DNA of 64,000 nt from Monoplex corrugatus (GCA_030674185.1 CM060308.1:29040004-29104003); one strand, 5' to 3'. Counted from the first letter of the stretch, positions 1-12,545 are shown. The notes: generated by a model from the letters alone, not told the origin. Numbers and translations: made by a program.

Positions 1-1359
1 ATTTGACGATGCATGTGTACACCAGTTCCTGCCCGCTGCCATGTTGTTAGTGGTCAGTGGAGTTGTAATCGGCCATGCCTTCAGTCGCTCCACTGAACAG
101 ATCCACAGGCAACATAGCTGCAATATCCTATTCAGCTGTCTGGTCCTCTTCACCGCAGGGGCAGGCCGGTGAATGCGTCAGTTTGAACTTGCAGTTCATG
201 TTTGCATTGAGTCAGCTGTGGCCGGCCAGTGAGGCGCCTCATCAGGATCATTTCCTCCCGCTCTCTGGACGGAAAGATGGTTGTCATCCCTTTCTGTCTG
301 TGGCTTCAGGATGATTATATGATGCTTCTCTTCTCGTTTTAGCTGACGATGTAGTCTGGTTGGTCTTTCTGGGTTTCATCTACCCTTTTATTTCCTGGTT
401 TCCCACTGTGGGTGGAGATACCCCGGAAGGCCACTTTTCTGGATTTTCTGACTCGTTTGAAGGCCTGGCTTGCAAGCGTCAGCTGTATGTGCTCCTTTTA
501 CTGTCGCCAACTTCATTTAGCAGAAGCGCTTAAAATTTATCACGAAGGTGTTTGCTAGCTTCAAAAATTTGACCCCATTTTGCAACAGATACCTCGATGT
601 CTTTAAAATAATGGAGATTTCCTTGCTGATTTTCAAATAATATATTTTCACACCTCTATTTGCCTTTTTTAACCAGACATTTATTCCACCACATTTTGAA
701 AGGCGGACACTGCTATGATATATTCACAATTACAAGTTAGGTTGACTTCTGAAACTTCGCCAGCTCGCACGTTGTTGTTGTTTGTTTGTTTGTTTTGTTT
801 TAGCACATTTATTATTTATAGCATCTGCCTTGGTTGTTTTGGATATAGTCACCCGCGCAGCTGTAGTCAGTAACACGAAACTGAGTTGAACGCAGCCGTT
901 TAAAGGCGAGCTGGTGTCTGCAACCAGAAATTCATTTACGGACATTGTGACTGTGTTTAAGGTTGTCGATTTACATGTATACAGGTTCACACTTAGCCAG
1001 GGTTGGGGGAGAAAGTAAAGACGGCAGAAAAAGAGAAAAATATCAGCATGGCTTTGGTATCCTAGTTCCTAGTGTTGATGAGTGTGGACACGAATAAGAA
1101 GTATCGTGTCAGCAATAATAACATTTTTTTTTTTTTTTTGCGAGAATTTTGTCACACGAGGCTTGAGTTTCAAACAGCCGTGTTGATGATGATGAGTCAG
1201 GATTTGGGAGGAGCGTCAAGAGTTTTTGTGTTTGCCGAGTCCGTTGCTTGGGTTGAATAATAACAATACTGTTCCCAAATTTCTAAACGTGTGTGTGTGT
1301 ATGTGTGTGTGTGTGTGTGTTCGTTCGTCCTTCATTGCTCCGCCCTCCCGCTTGCTTTC

Positions 1360-1489
1360 TTAACCCTTTCAATCCCGCAGCCTGTCCATAAGCTGCAAAA
1401 ACTTAAGTTAAGTTTTTCCTTTTTTCCTTTGCTATCACAGCTGGCGATGCAGAATGCTGCCTGATAGGGTGAGGGAGTGAACGGGTTAA
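1360..1489. mobile_element. Foldback MITE-like element with TTAA ends (copy 1)
   Basis: The element starts TTAACCCTTTCAATCCCGCA and ends in the inverted counterpart (GGGAGTGAACGGGTTAA). It belongs to the same family as the copies at 5259, 32838 and 62457. TTAA at both outer edges followed by CCC is what piggyBac-type elements leave at their target. No transposase is present, so this would be a non-autonomous copy. The class assignment is inference. Confidence 0.55.
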
Positions 1490-1834
1490 GAACTTTATTC
1501 TGACAATAATTTCAGGGCAGGCTTCAAATCGGATTTGAAATGTATTCTTGACAGTGTGAGACACTGACACTGTGAGAATTCTCATGTTAACATGTATCGA
1601 CGGTAAGGAAACCACTAATTGCTAACACATCGAATCAGAGCATCTCGCATGACTGCTCAGTGTAACTAAAATACGAGAAACCGGTAACAAGTTTGGAAAG
1701 TACGCAAGTCAACCCGAACACAGTACATGGCCAAGTATCTGAATTAATGATACTGAGACAAGAAACTGCATGTGGCATGCTTATGTCTTGCTGGCGCTTA
1801 TTCGTGTCTGTTTACAGAAACCATGTGCTGGCTA

Positions 1835-1905
1835 ACTGGCTGGCTGGCTGGCTGATTGGCTGGCTGGCTAACTGGCTGACTGGCTGATTGGCTGGCTGGC
1901 TGGTA
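1835..1905. repeat. (GGCT)n-rich simple repeat
   Basis: Imperfect tandem tetranucleotides GGCT/GACT/AACT, about 70 bp. It also creates a repetitive open frame rich in Trp and Leu that should not be read as a gene. Confidence 0.8.
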
Positions 1906-1994
1906 CAGTTGTTTGATTAATTAACGACCTCAGGTCAGAGTTCTGAAGTTTGGTTTCAGCCAGACACGAAAAACTGGCCGGCTATGTGTCTTAT

Positions 1995-4455
1995 CTTGGT
2001 AATGATTGATAAGGGGATATGTCTTCGTTGATAAGGGGATATGTCTTGGTTGATAAGGGGATATGTCTTGGTTGATAAGGGGATATGTCTGTCTTGGTTG
2101 ATAAGGGGATTTGCCTACCTTGATTGATAAGGGGATATGTCTATCTTGATTGATAAAGGGATATGTCTATCTTGATTGATAAGGGGATATGCCTATCTTG
2201 ATTGATAAGGGATATGTCTATCTTGATTGATAAGGGGATATATATGTCTGTCTTGCTTTATCAAGGGATATGTCTGTCTTGATTTATCAGTTGATATGTC
2301 CGTCTTAATTTATCAGGGTATATGATAAGGGTATATGTCTGTTTTGATTAATTGAAGGATATACTATCATGATTAATTATGCGATATGTCTGTCTTGATT
2401 AATTATGGGATATGTCTACCTTGATTGATGAGGGGATGTGTATATCTTGATTAATTAGGGGATAATCGGTGATTAATCGGTGGATGTCTGTCTTGATTAA
2501 TCAGGGGATATCTTTATTTTTATTGATAAGGAGGTATATCTATCTTGATTGATAAGGAGGTATTGATTGATAAGGGGGTATGTCTGTTTTGATTGATAAG
2601 GAGGTATATGTATCTTGATTGATAAGGAGATATATGTATCTTGATTGATAAGGAGGTATATCTTTCTTGATTGATAAGGAGGTATATCTTTCTTGATTGA
2701 TAAGGAGGTATATGTATCTTGATTGATAAGGAGGTATATGTATCTTGATTGATAAGGAGGTATATCTATCTTGATTGATAAGGAGATATATGTATCTTGA
2801 TTGATAAGGAGGTATATCTTTCTTGATTGATAAGGAGGTATTGATTGATAAGGGGGTATGTCTGTTTTGATTGATAAGGGGGTATATGTATCTTGATTGA
2901 TAAGGAGGTATATGTATCTTGATTGATAAGGAGGTATATGTATCTTGATTGATAAGGAGGTATATGTATCTTGATTGATAAGGAGGTATTGATTGATAAG
3001 GGGGTATGTCTGTTTTGATTAATAATGAGGTATATGTATCTTGATTGATAAGGAGGTATATCTATCTTGATTGATAAGGAGGTATATGTATCTTGATTGA
3101 TAAGGAGGTATATGTATCTTGATTGATAAGGAGGTATTGATTGATAAGGGGGTATGTCTGTTTTGATTGATAAGGGGGTATATGTATCTTGATTGATAAG
3201 GAGGTATATCTATCTTGATTGATAAGGAGGTATATGTATCTTGATTGATAAGGAGGTATATGTATCTTGATTGATAAGGAGGTATTGATTGATAAGGGGG
3301 TATGTCTGTTTTGATTAATAATGAGGTATATGTATCTTGATTGATAAGGAGGTATATCTATCTTGATTGATAAGGAGGTATATGTATCTTGATTGATAAG
3401 GAGGTATATGTATCTTGATTGATAAGGAGGTATATGTATCTTGATTGATAAGGAGGTATATGTATCTTGATTGATAAGGAGGTATATCTTGATTGATAAG
3501 AAGGTATTGATTGATAAGGGGTATGTCTGTTTTGATTGATAATGAGGTATATGTATCTTGATTGATAAGGAGGTATATGTATCTTGATTGATAAGGAGGT
3601 ATATGTATCTTGATTGATAAGGAGGTATATGTATCTTGATTGATAAGGAAGTATATGTATCTTGATTGATAAGGAAGTATATGTATCTTGATTGATAAGG
3701 AGGTATATGTATCTTGATTGATAAGGAGGTATATGTATCTTGATTGATAAGGAGGTATATGTATCTTGATTGATAAGGAGGTATATCTATCTTGATTGAT
3801 AAGAAGGTATTGATTGATAAGGGGTATGTCTGTTTTGATTGATAAGGAGGTATATGTATCTTGATTGATAAGGAGGTATATGTATCTTGATTGATAAGGA
3901 GGTATATGTATCTTGATTGATAAGGAGGTATATGTATCTTGATTGATAAGGAGGTATATCTATCTTGATTGATAAGAAGGTATTGATTGATAAGGGGTAT
4001 GTCTGTTTTGATTGATAAGGAGGTATATGTATCTTGATTGATAAGGAGGTATATGTATCTTGATTGATAAGGAGGTATATGTATCTTGATTGATAAGGAG
4101 GTATATGTATCTTGATTGATAAGGAGGTATATGTATCTTGATTGATAAGGAGGTATATGTATCTTGATTGATAAGGAGGTATATGTATCTTGATTGATAA
4201 GGAAGTATATGTATCTTGATTGATAAGGAGGTATATGCATCTTGATTGATAAGGAGGTATATCTTTCTTGGTTGATAAGGGGGTATGTCTGTCTTGATTC
4301 ATAGGCGGACATGTCTATCTTGGTTAATAAGGTAATATGTCTATGTGATACAGAAGGGGATATGTCTATCTTGGTTGATAAGGTAATATGTCTATCGTGA
4401 TACAGAAGGGGATATGTCCACCTTAATAAAGGGGATATGTCTACCTTGATGCATA
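1995..4455. repeat. 26-bp minisatellite array with higher-order structure
   Basis: About 2.4 kb of head-to-tail units whose commonest form is 26 bp (core TTGATTGATAAGGAGGTATA followed by TGTATC). The outer ~500 bp on the left and ~200 bp on the right are divergent (GGGGATATGTCT variants); the centre is nearly uniform, as expected from unequal exchange. A marker variant (GTATTGATTGATAAG) recurs at 2561, 2839, 2987, 3135, 3283, 3505, 3808 and 3981, three times at exactly 148-bp spacing. Because 26 is not a multiple of 3 and the unit has no stop on the - strand, the array yields a long spurious - strand frame (3062-4462). Confidence 0.95.
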
Positions 4456-6452
4456 AGGGCATTATTCAGATCATGCAACATGTAAAGGTCTGCAACTTTG
4501 CACGAATCAGTCAAACGACATGACCTCACTTTTCTCCTTATTTGTATACGGTCCGACTGAAGTCGTATGAATCAGTCACATGACAACGCTGTACAGGGCT
4601 GGACCAGTTTGAATGTGATTGAGCAGGCTACACTGCTCAAATAGCACGCGTTGATCGTATTTCCTCTCATACGCAAGAGAGTGGAGAGCTAGAAACTGCA
4701 AATGTTTTGCCCCCAGCGTCAGGAAAAATTGACTTCACCATCGCTAGATTAATACATAAATTGGCTGTGAACAGCGTTGGCTTGCAGCTACAAAGTTGTA
4801 AAGCACGTACGTAATGTCTGCAATGGTTGCCATGCGAGTAGGACTGACTCAATGTGATCATGTACCGGTCCTTTTGGTGATGTCAGCTTTGTGTTTAAGT
4901 AGAATACCGATCTCCTCTTGCCATCTGCCTTCTGTCATAGATCTTGCCTGATAATGCGCAACGGTCCGCAGAGGTTCGGTTAGGGTCTTTCAGATCTTAA
5001 CTTATGGACTCGGGTGGAAGACTCATTAAAATTTGGAGTGTAGAATAGGCCTACTTGACTACAGTCACCCTTACCCTCGACCACACCTCAAGATCTCTCG
5101 TGTTTGATTTTGCGTGGGTCTGACTGGATCAGTCTGAAGCCGTTGTTGGTAAGACGTGCACTGTAGTGGGCGGACTGGTTACGGAATTGCCCAAGTACGA
5201 TGAAGCTCTCTTGAACCACTTCCAGTTCCAAATTCCAGTCCAGCTCACTGTGGTTTGATTAACCCTTTGACTCCCGCACCCTACTGACCAGCTGCAAATT
5301 CTTAACTCTTTGACTCCCTCATCCTATCCACCAGCTTTCTGCAGTAAGCTGGTGGATAGAGTTGAGGGAGTCAAAGGGTTATTTTTTGTTTTGTTATCAC
5401 TGATAACGATACAGAATGCTGGTGAATATGGTGATGGAATCAAAGGGTTAAATTTTGGATGTGAAACGAAGCTTAAGGAAACGCTGTTCTCTCCCTACCC
5501 CCCCCCCCCTTCTCTCTCTCTCTCTCTCTTGCATGGCTTCCGCGCTTAGGATGACCTCACCCCGACACACTCTTCTGGTCACACACTTCGGCCATGGCCT
5601 GTGTGGTCAGTGGCCCGAGAAGGGCCTGTTTTCCCAGCCATTGTCTCGCTCCACGCTTGGTCGATCAGCGTGCCAACCGCCACTGGTTCCAGGCTGTCCG
5701 TTTACTGCGTAACCTAACAGGATTCTTGACACACCCTCTGTTCCCCCCCCCCCCCCTTTTTTTTTTTTTTTCTTCTTCTCTCCACCCCTATTTCGGTTTG
5801 TTTTTTATAGTGAACAGGTTTTGTCTTAGACTTGTTTGTTTTGCCTGTTACTATCGCACAGAGTAGATACCATTTTGTTAGAGACACTGTATGGTACTTT
5901 CAATTACAAAGTTTGTAACAGTTTTCGTCGCTGGCATTGTACCAAGGTTGGGCGGGGATCCAATGGACTGTGGATGACGAAAGGTGACTAAAAAGGTTAA
6001 TGCCCTCCTCCACTCTGTTCGTCGAAAGTTGCTGGGCCAGGGAGGACGACGATAATGGAAGGTGTCAGTAATCCAATATCAGCGGCCCTTTTGTGGATCT
6101 GAGGCGTTAAGGGCGATCCTTTAAAAGTTCAATCGTGAAGTTGTAAGCTGCTGCAGAGGTCAAGTCCTGCCACCGTCACTTTCACTTCCCTCTTCGTCTT
6201 CCCCTCTCCGGCTTTGGCGCTGTGTCCATTGGTGGGTCTGTTTATGTGGGCGGTATTGTTTAGATCCCTTTGGCTTGCTGTAAAGGTTTCAGCTCATTCA
6301 CAGTCAAATTTGTGATTGACAATAGTTTTCTTCTTTTACTTTTTCTGAAGATAAGATACACATATACACATGTCATTTACATGTGACCAGGGTTGTTCTA
6401 GTGATAGGCTGATACAATACCAGAGTAACATATACACCAGATAAAACGTAGG
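4456..6452. other. Non-coding stretch, no gene recognised
   Basis: Apart from the foldback element at 5259-5451 and short C/T homopolymers near 5500-5530 and 5741-5771, nothing identifiable is seen. Confidence 0.5.
5259..5451. mobile_element. Foldback MITE-like element with TTAA ends (copy 2)
   Basis: Outer ends are TTAACCCTTTGACTCCC and its inverted form ending in GGGTTAA. Inside lies a near-perfect ~39-bp-arm hairpin (5302-5381) built from the same motif (GACTCCCTCATCCTATCCACC / inverted), so one copy appears nested in or duplicated within another. No coding capacity. Confidence 0.65.
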
Positions 6453-6606
6453 CTAGGTAGGGCCTCAGGACCTGGCCAGACCATGGGTTTATATGTAGGC
6501 TTAAGGCTTGTGCTATGATCACCGTACTCATGGCACATGTGACGTTAGTGCATATGGAATTCGTTCCGAGCACGGAGATGTCGTCTTGAGAAATCGAAAC
6601 GAAACT
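6453..6606 (+). repeat. Dispersed repeat family B, copy 1
   Basis: Closely matches 8863-9042 over ~150 bp, sharing AGGACCTGGCCAG, ATGGGTTTAT, GTGACGTTAGTGCATATGGA and a GAAAC-rich 3' end. Probably the 3' part of a SINE-like element. No RNA polymerase III box was found in the shared part. Confidence 0.7.
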
Positions 6607-6724
6607 TCCCCGTCCGCTTGCACTGAGAAGTGTCACGGTAAGATGACAGCCATCGGTTTATCACTTCATGGGAAACCTGGCGTACAGTGATGTTGTAGAT
6701 GTGGAGTTGGTCTACTGCTTTGTC

Positions 6725-7235
6725 GATCCAGCGTCCCCGTGTGGATGCTGGGGGCTCTTTCAGTATAAGTAGTACCACCACTTTCTTGAAGTTCTGTGCT
6801 AAAATTTCCTTTTTTCTGTCACTCTCTTTGTTTCTTTCTTCCTCCTCTCTGTCATTTCTTTCTGTCATTTTCTGCCTTGCTGGTCCATTCACCTGTGTGT
6901 GTTCGATAAAGTCTTACGTACTTTTAGGAGTGATAATTGGGTACATGTATTAAATGCATTTTTGGCTCTAGAGAAATGAGATATGCAGAAGCAAGTTTAG
7001 GTAATTTAGGCCTGTTTTATATATGTTTTAGTGTCCTTAGTTATGTTTGAATTTGGAATCACGTTTTTTTTTTTTCAAATCCCCTATGTGATAAATTAGA
7101 CGGAGTGGTCAACGATTATATGCGCGAATGCACTGATATGTGTAGGCCTACTTAATTTCCTTTTCATTTTTTTCCATGTGAAGTATTGTGTATGTTTTGA
7201 AACAGTTTATAGCCCTAATATGACTGTGTGCAGCC
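6725..7235 (+). repeat. Dispersed ~550-bp repeat family A, copy 1
   Basis: Shares long blocks with 14435-14945, 20227-20815, 23443-23822 and the inverted copy at 57165-57722, for example GTTCGATAAAGTCTTACGTA, TTTAGGTAATTTAGGCC and TATTGTGTATGTTTTGAAAC. No coding capacity. Class unknown: no terminal inverted repeats, poly(A) or tRNA boxes are obvious. Confidence 0.85.
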
Positions 7236-8862
7236 AAATAAAAATAACAGTAAATAACACTCGATCCAGCGCCGCCGTAGTCTTCCTCCGGCTCTGAAGC
7301 CCAAGCATCTGGTGCTGTAGGCACGAAGGGCTGACTGGTTGTCTGGCATCCTGGTCAGATGGCCAAACCACTTGATTCACTGTTTTGTGATACAATAGTT
7401 GACAACGGCAAAGAGTAAAAATATTTCAGCAGGAAATTTAGTCCTTGTAGAGCGTAGGGACTCTACAATCATCTCCCCTTCTGTTGCAGGGTACAGTTTT
7501 CAGTTACATTCTACAGTGCTTGCTGAAAATATACGTTTTTATAGGCTGCCTCCACAATGTGGGGTTTAACGTAAAGAAGATCCCAGATTCCGTTTTGCTC
7601 TGCATTGCTTCCACAATTCTTGATCTGATGCGAAGAAGGTCCCAGTATTCTGTTCCTTCCTCCGCTGCTTTCACAATTGTGGATCTGATGTTAAAAAAAA
7701 GTTCCGATGGATTGTTTTACCCTGCACTGCCTCCATAATTTTGGTCTGACACGAAGAAGTCCCCGACATTCTGTTTTGTCTTTTCTTCTGTTCTTTTCTG
7801 TCTGTCTGTACTGTCTGTCCATCTGTTCACTTGTCACTTTTCTACCCACCCACACCCCCTTTTCATTTTTGTCTTGCGTAGATCCTTTTTTTCAATCTGC
7901 CAAGAAAATGCGCGACAGATTGTAGACGCGATTGAAAAAAAGAAAGAAAAAAAAAAAGGTTAAGAGCGCGTGTAGTCGACCGTTTGATCGCCAGCATTCA
8001 TGGCTTGTGACAGATTTTAGGTGTGTTCTGTGGTGTTGCATTTCAGCACTGTCCTTGTGGGCTATGACAAAACGGACCTCATAGCGCGAGCGTTTCTTGG
8101 CGTGTGCTGAGGCTACGTAACAGCACAAAGGTGGGATGGACAGAGCAACAGTTTGTTTTTTCTGCGTAAAAATCCAGCTGTTTGTTCCGATGGGGGTACC
8201 TCTTTTTCTCGTATGCCTTTCTTCTGGTGCTTTTAAAATGTATCATTAGTTTGTCTTCTTCTGAGGGGAGGGGAGGGGATGGGGCTGTTATCATGAAGAG
8301 GTATTTAGACAGAAAAGTTCTTTGTTGCCGTGGATTGTTTTACCTGCGCTAAGCGCACCTTGCGCACAGAAACCTCGGAGTTTTTGCTTGATCCGAAAGA
8401 CTAACACCCAGACCAGCATTCAGGATAATCATGATAGAAGGGAAAATGGAGATGAAGGAAGAGACATCCTTAATCTAACTTGGGTACCTCTCAGGGAGGT
8501 AAGGATTTGTTCATGGTAACGTCGGCAAGTTGACGGTAGCAGTTGCTGGCAACTGGCTGGAACAAAAGCAGATATAAATTTTCTTCCTCATGTTAAGTGA
8601 GCTGGCGGCAACGTTCATGCTGAACCCAATCACCAGCAGCAAGTTACCGTCAATGAAATTGATTTGTAGCGTGCACAGCTTTTTGCTGGCTATGCTGGAC
8701 CAAGGGGCTGAACGTTTAGATGACGGCAGCGTTCTGTTGATAGGACTTCTAACTGTATTTGGAAGGGATGAGGGGATGGGCGCCACCCTCGTGGTGCTGA
8801 CCCCAGGAAAAGTTGAGGTCTATGCCGTTTCACTCCCTTACGACCCCAGGGTTATGGAACTA
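7236..8862. other. Non-coding stretch, no gene recognised
   Basis: Contains four short degenerate repeats of a 'TCCACAATTxTGGATCTGATGxxAAGAAG' type block between about 7550 and 7760, spaced ~65 bp apart. An open frame at 8590-8871 on + (93 codons, no recognised domain) overlaps one on -. Neither could be assigned. Confidence 0.45.
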
Positions 8863-9042
8863 TCTAGGTAGGACCTCGCGACCTGGCCAGCTCATGGGTT
8901 TATGTGCAGGCTTAAGGCTTGCGCCGTGATCATTCTGGATCTTATCCATCACATAACACTTGTGACGTTAGTGCATATGGAATTCATTCCGAGCGCGGAG
9001 ACGTCATCTTGAGAAACTGAAACTGAAACTGAAACTGAAATT
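8863..9042 (+). repeat. Dispersed repeat family B, copy 2
   Basis: Second copy of the 6453 repeat. It ends in a tandem (GAAACT)4 run (about 9012-9042), a simple 3' tail of the sort carried by SINEs and some LINEs. Confidence 0.7.
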
Positions 9043-9236
9043 GTATTTATTGTGTTGTGGCAGATTGTGTACGCATTGCTAGAAATCTATGTTGAAAATC
9101 AAGTGTTTGTAGTGTGATTGTACTCGTAGTTTTGACAGGACAAGCTCAATGTTTTCACTTTTTAATCTTTGGTATTGTGCTGCAGTGTATTGTTTATAGG
9201 CATATCACAGCGTATATTCCGTGTGGAAAAATTTTT

Positions 9237-9395
9237 TAGCGACAGCAGAGGGGCATCCAGGAGTCATGATCTGAATACAGCCCGATTTCCGATGGGTGTA
9301 AGGAGTTTAGGGCCGATACATCTGTTTGAGGGGGAGCTATCTTCTCTGAAGATCTACTGTCCAGCTGTCCCTAGAGTATCTTGCTACTGTCACAT
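9237..9395 (+). mobile_element. Diverged copy of the RLE-LINE 3' tail / SINE-like domain
   Basis: Aligns by eye with the tails at 31180-31332 and 43712-43858: shared GGGCATCCAGGAGTCATGA, GTAAGGAGTT, AGGGCCGA, TTCTCTGAAGA and CCTAGAGT. It lacks the tRNA-like head, so it is either a 5'-truncated LINE copy or a SINE fragment. Its divergence suggests it is older than the two intronic copies. Confidence 0.8.
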
Positions 9396-9518
9396 CGGAC
9401 ATTCTGTTTGAATTTCGGGTTGCCGTTTTCAATAGTGCAATAGTGCACTTCCACGCTTTTCCCCTTCTGTGTATTTTTATTTACCACGCATTAAATATTT
9501 TTAAACCGAATTCATTTA

Positions 9519-10416
9519 TTATTAAAAGTCAATTCTTGCTCTGTTATAACTCTGTTGTTGTTGTGAGCTCTGTAACCAGTCTACGTGCATGCCGCACACA
9601 CACACACACTAGCCCTCAGTTTATAAGGACATTCAAGGACTTGCAACTAAACCTCCGATCGTCTGAGTTGTGGTGGACGTGGGATTGGGGAGGGAAGACA
9701 TCTCCTCGCCAGATCCTTGGTTTGGAGCTTGCAAATTCTTGCTTCCTAGGAATCCTTTCACTTCTAAGCCACTACTGCATTTCATCGGAACTGTTCTAAA
9801 TTACAAAAAGAAAGGAGATACCCTGGGCTGCATTTTCAAGAAGACTAAAATTTAATGCAGGTGTGCTGTACTCAGATGTTTCTGATTCGTTTGTGTTGTG
9901 TTGCTACTTGATCGATAGTATTTCAGTCTGCTGAAAGTTTGTTTTGATTGTTTGTTTGCTTGTTTGTCTTTATTCTGTTTGTTTAGTTGTTGTTAACAAT
10001 GCAAGGCAGACAACTCTGATTTCCCTCACTTGCGGCTGAGGACCACCTCCTTCGCGAGCACCCTCGAGCGCTATCGGCGAAGTCGCGCGAGTGGCGAGAG
10101 CAAAACAAAAAAAAACAAAAAAACAAAAACAAAAAACAAAAAAAACAAACAAACAAACAAACAAAAATCGTAACTTCCTCGCCTATTTAGCGTGAAAGAA
10201 ACGGACCTCTCCATTTTTTCCCAGAATTAATCATATAGGCTGGCACGCTCGAAGTTGTCTCTTGGGATATGTCTAGCAGTTTTCTTGTTTTAGGCTGAAC
10301 ATTTTGCGACGCTGGAAACTGTCTCCTGTTGTGTCTCGTCGTTTACTTGTCGTTTTAGTCCGAGAATTTTGCTTGTGAAAACAAAGTAATACGTAGATCA
10401 ATCTTACATATGATAA
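9519..10416. repeat. Tandem segmental duplication, unit 1
   Basis: First unit of an adjacent direct duplication of ~897 bp; unit 2 is 10417-11312. The two units differ only at a (CA)n length change and single-base homopolymer changes near 10220/11116, so the event is recent or an assembly artefact. The unit holds a (CAAA)n-type run (10099-10165) and no recognised gene. Confidence 0.95.
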
Positions 10417-11312
10417 TTATTAAAAGTCAATTCTTGCTCTGTTATAACTCTGTTGTTGTTGTGAGCTCTGTAACCAGTCTACGTGCATGCCGCACACACA
10501 CACACTAGCCCTCAGTTTATAAGGACATTCAAGGACTTGCAACTAAACCTCCGATCGTCTGAGTTGTGGTGGACGTGGGATTGGGGAGGGAAGACATCTC
10601 CTCGCCAGATCCTTGGTTTGGAGCTTGCAAATTCTTGCTTCCTAGGAATCCTTTCACTTCTAAGCCACTACTGCATTTCATCGGAACTGTTCTAAATTAC
10701 AAAAAGAAAGGAGATACCCTGGGCTGCATTTTCAAGAAGACTAAAATTTAATGCAGGTGTGCTGTACTCAGATGTTTCTGATTCGTTTGTGTTGTGTTGC
10801 TACTTGATCGATAGTATTTCAGTCTGCTGAAAGTTTGTTTTGATTGTTTGTTTGCTTGTTTGTCTTTATTCTGTTTGTTTAGTTGTTGTTAACAATGCAA
10901 GGCAGACAACTCTGATTTCCCTCACTTGCGGCTGAGGACCACCTCCTTCGCGAGCACCCTCGAGCGCTATCGGCGAAGTCGCGCGAGTGGCGAGAGCAAA
11001 ACAAAAAAAAACAAAAAAACAAAAACAAAAAACAAAAAAAACAAACAAACAAACAAACAAAAATCGTAACTTCCTCGCCTATTTAGCGTGAAAGAAACGG
11101 ACCTCTCCATTTTTTTCCAGAATTAATCATATAGGCTGGCACGCTCGAAGTTGTCTCTTGGGATATGTCTAGCAGTTTTCTTGTTTTAGGCTGAACATTT
11201 TGCGACGCTGGAAACTGTCTCCTGTTGTGTCTCGTCGTTTACTTGTCGTTTTAGTCCGAGAATTTTGCTTGTGAAAACAAAGTAATACGTAGATCAATCT
11301 TACATATGATAA
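10417..11312. repeat. Tandem segmental duplication, unit 2
   Basis: Second unit. Both units end in ATCAATCTTACATATGATAA; unit 2 begins at TTATTAAAAGTCAATTC immediately after unit 1 ends. No extra bases lie between the units. Confidence 0.95.
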
Positions 11313-12450
11313 ATTTCAAGTCTGTGCACACAGCCTTTGAAATATCTTTCGGTTCTAATGATAGCCTCTCTGGTCGACTGCGCTCTAAGAATGAAATTCT
11401 TATCTCAAAAGTGGGGGTGGGTTGGGAGTGGGGGGGGGGGGAGTGGGGCATAGGATTGTCAAGATACCATCTCGATCCCGCTGATACTCGAACGAAAGAG
11501 CAGGAAAGCCCAGAGTGGGTAAAGTGATCGGTAACGCTTTGACGTCTCCCGTGTAGCCACCAAAACAAACATTGACATGCTATACAAAATGTCACGGTCA
11601 GGGCTCTTGAGGTATTTTACGTTTTACCTTTGCTGTCCTCCGCTCGACTCCTAAAACTTCCCCTACCCTCTCGTGTCACTGTCGAGTCCCGTAGCAGAAT
11701 TGATTGGTGTCACCGGCTTAGAGTTAGGGAGCGACTTGACTTCTTACTATTCTCTAGGGCAAACTATGTATGCATTGTTGGGAATTTCACTTAATGATCA
11801 GACTTTCGCAGCAATGATGTAATTGCAGGAACAAGGCAAGTGCTATTTTCTTGCTCCTTGCCGTTTTTGTGCCTTGACAATTTTGAACATGACTACGGTT
11901 TTGCATGAGAGAAATGAACGTTGTATTCGGTGTTTACGCTTTTGGGTGATGAAGGGAATAATGGGAATTATCGGTTTTATACCTGAATAGTATGCATTAT
12001 GGGATAATCGAAACTCTCACTGATAAATATATATGCTCAGGAATCAGAAAAATATGAAAATGGAATCGGAACGCGTATTTAATGCAACCCAGACAACTAC
12101 ATTCTATTTTCGTGTCTTTTTGTTTTTTCCTCTGGTTCCTGTTTGCCACACTTGTCTGGAAGTTTCTGTTTCGTTTTTAGACCAGTTTATTCTGTCGAGT
12201 AAAAGATCTGTATTTTGTTTGTTTGTTTGTTTGTTTTGTCTCCTGGTTGTTTTGTCTCCTGGTTGTTGGTTTGAACCTTTGCGAGACAGACGATTTTTCC
12301 CTCCCTCTCTTGGGATTATGCCTGTCTGAAATTTGCCTCACTTTGCAATCGGTCCCTGGCAGTCACTATTCTTTAAAAAATCAAACTGTAGAAGAAAGCA
12401 CTGGCCTGTCGCAAGAAACCTTTAGACCAGAGAGTTTATTCTAGGTCTTT
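11313..12450. other. Non-coding stretch, no gene recognised
   Basis: Unique-looking sequence with no domain-bearing frame, apart from a short G run near 11429-11440 and (GTTT)n at 12215-12236. Confidence 0.5.
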
Positions 12451-12508
12451 TCTCTCTCTCTCTCTCTGTGTCTCTCTCTCCCCCCCTCTCTCTCTCGCTC
12501 TCTCTCAT

Positions 12509-12545
<37 letters not shown>

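Larger units (their letters stand above)
1..1989. other. Non-coding stretch, no gene recognised
   Basis: No exon of a recognisable protein is seen on either strand. Short open frames here lack domain signatures and plausible splice context. The stretch contains one foldback element (listed separately), a short GT run near 1291-1320 and a GGCT-rich patch. It may be upstream intron of the ASPP gene, since the N-terminal ASPP exons are absent from the window, but nothing here proves that. Confidence 0.5.

Noticed and set aside
3062..4462. 466-codon - strand open frame with a repeating Tyr/Ile/Gln-rich peptide
   Set aside because: It is the translation of the 26-bp minisatellite. The frame shifts with each unit and stays open only because the unit lacks stops. 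No start or splice context.
8590..8871. 93-codon + strand frame, possible small gene
   Set aside because: No motif, an overlapping - strand frame of similar length, and it runs into dispersed repeat B. Could not be supported.
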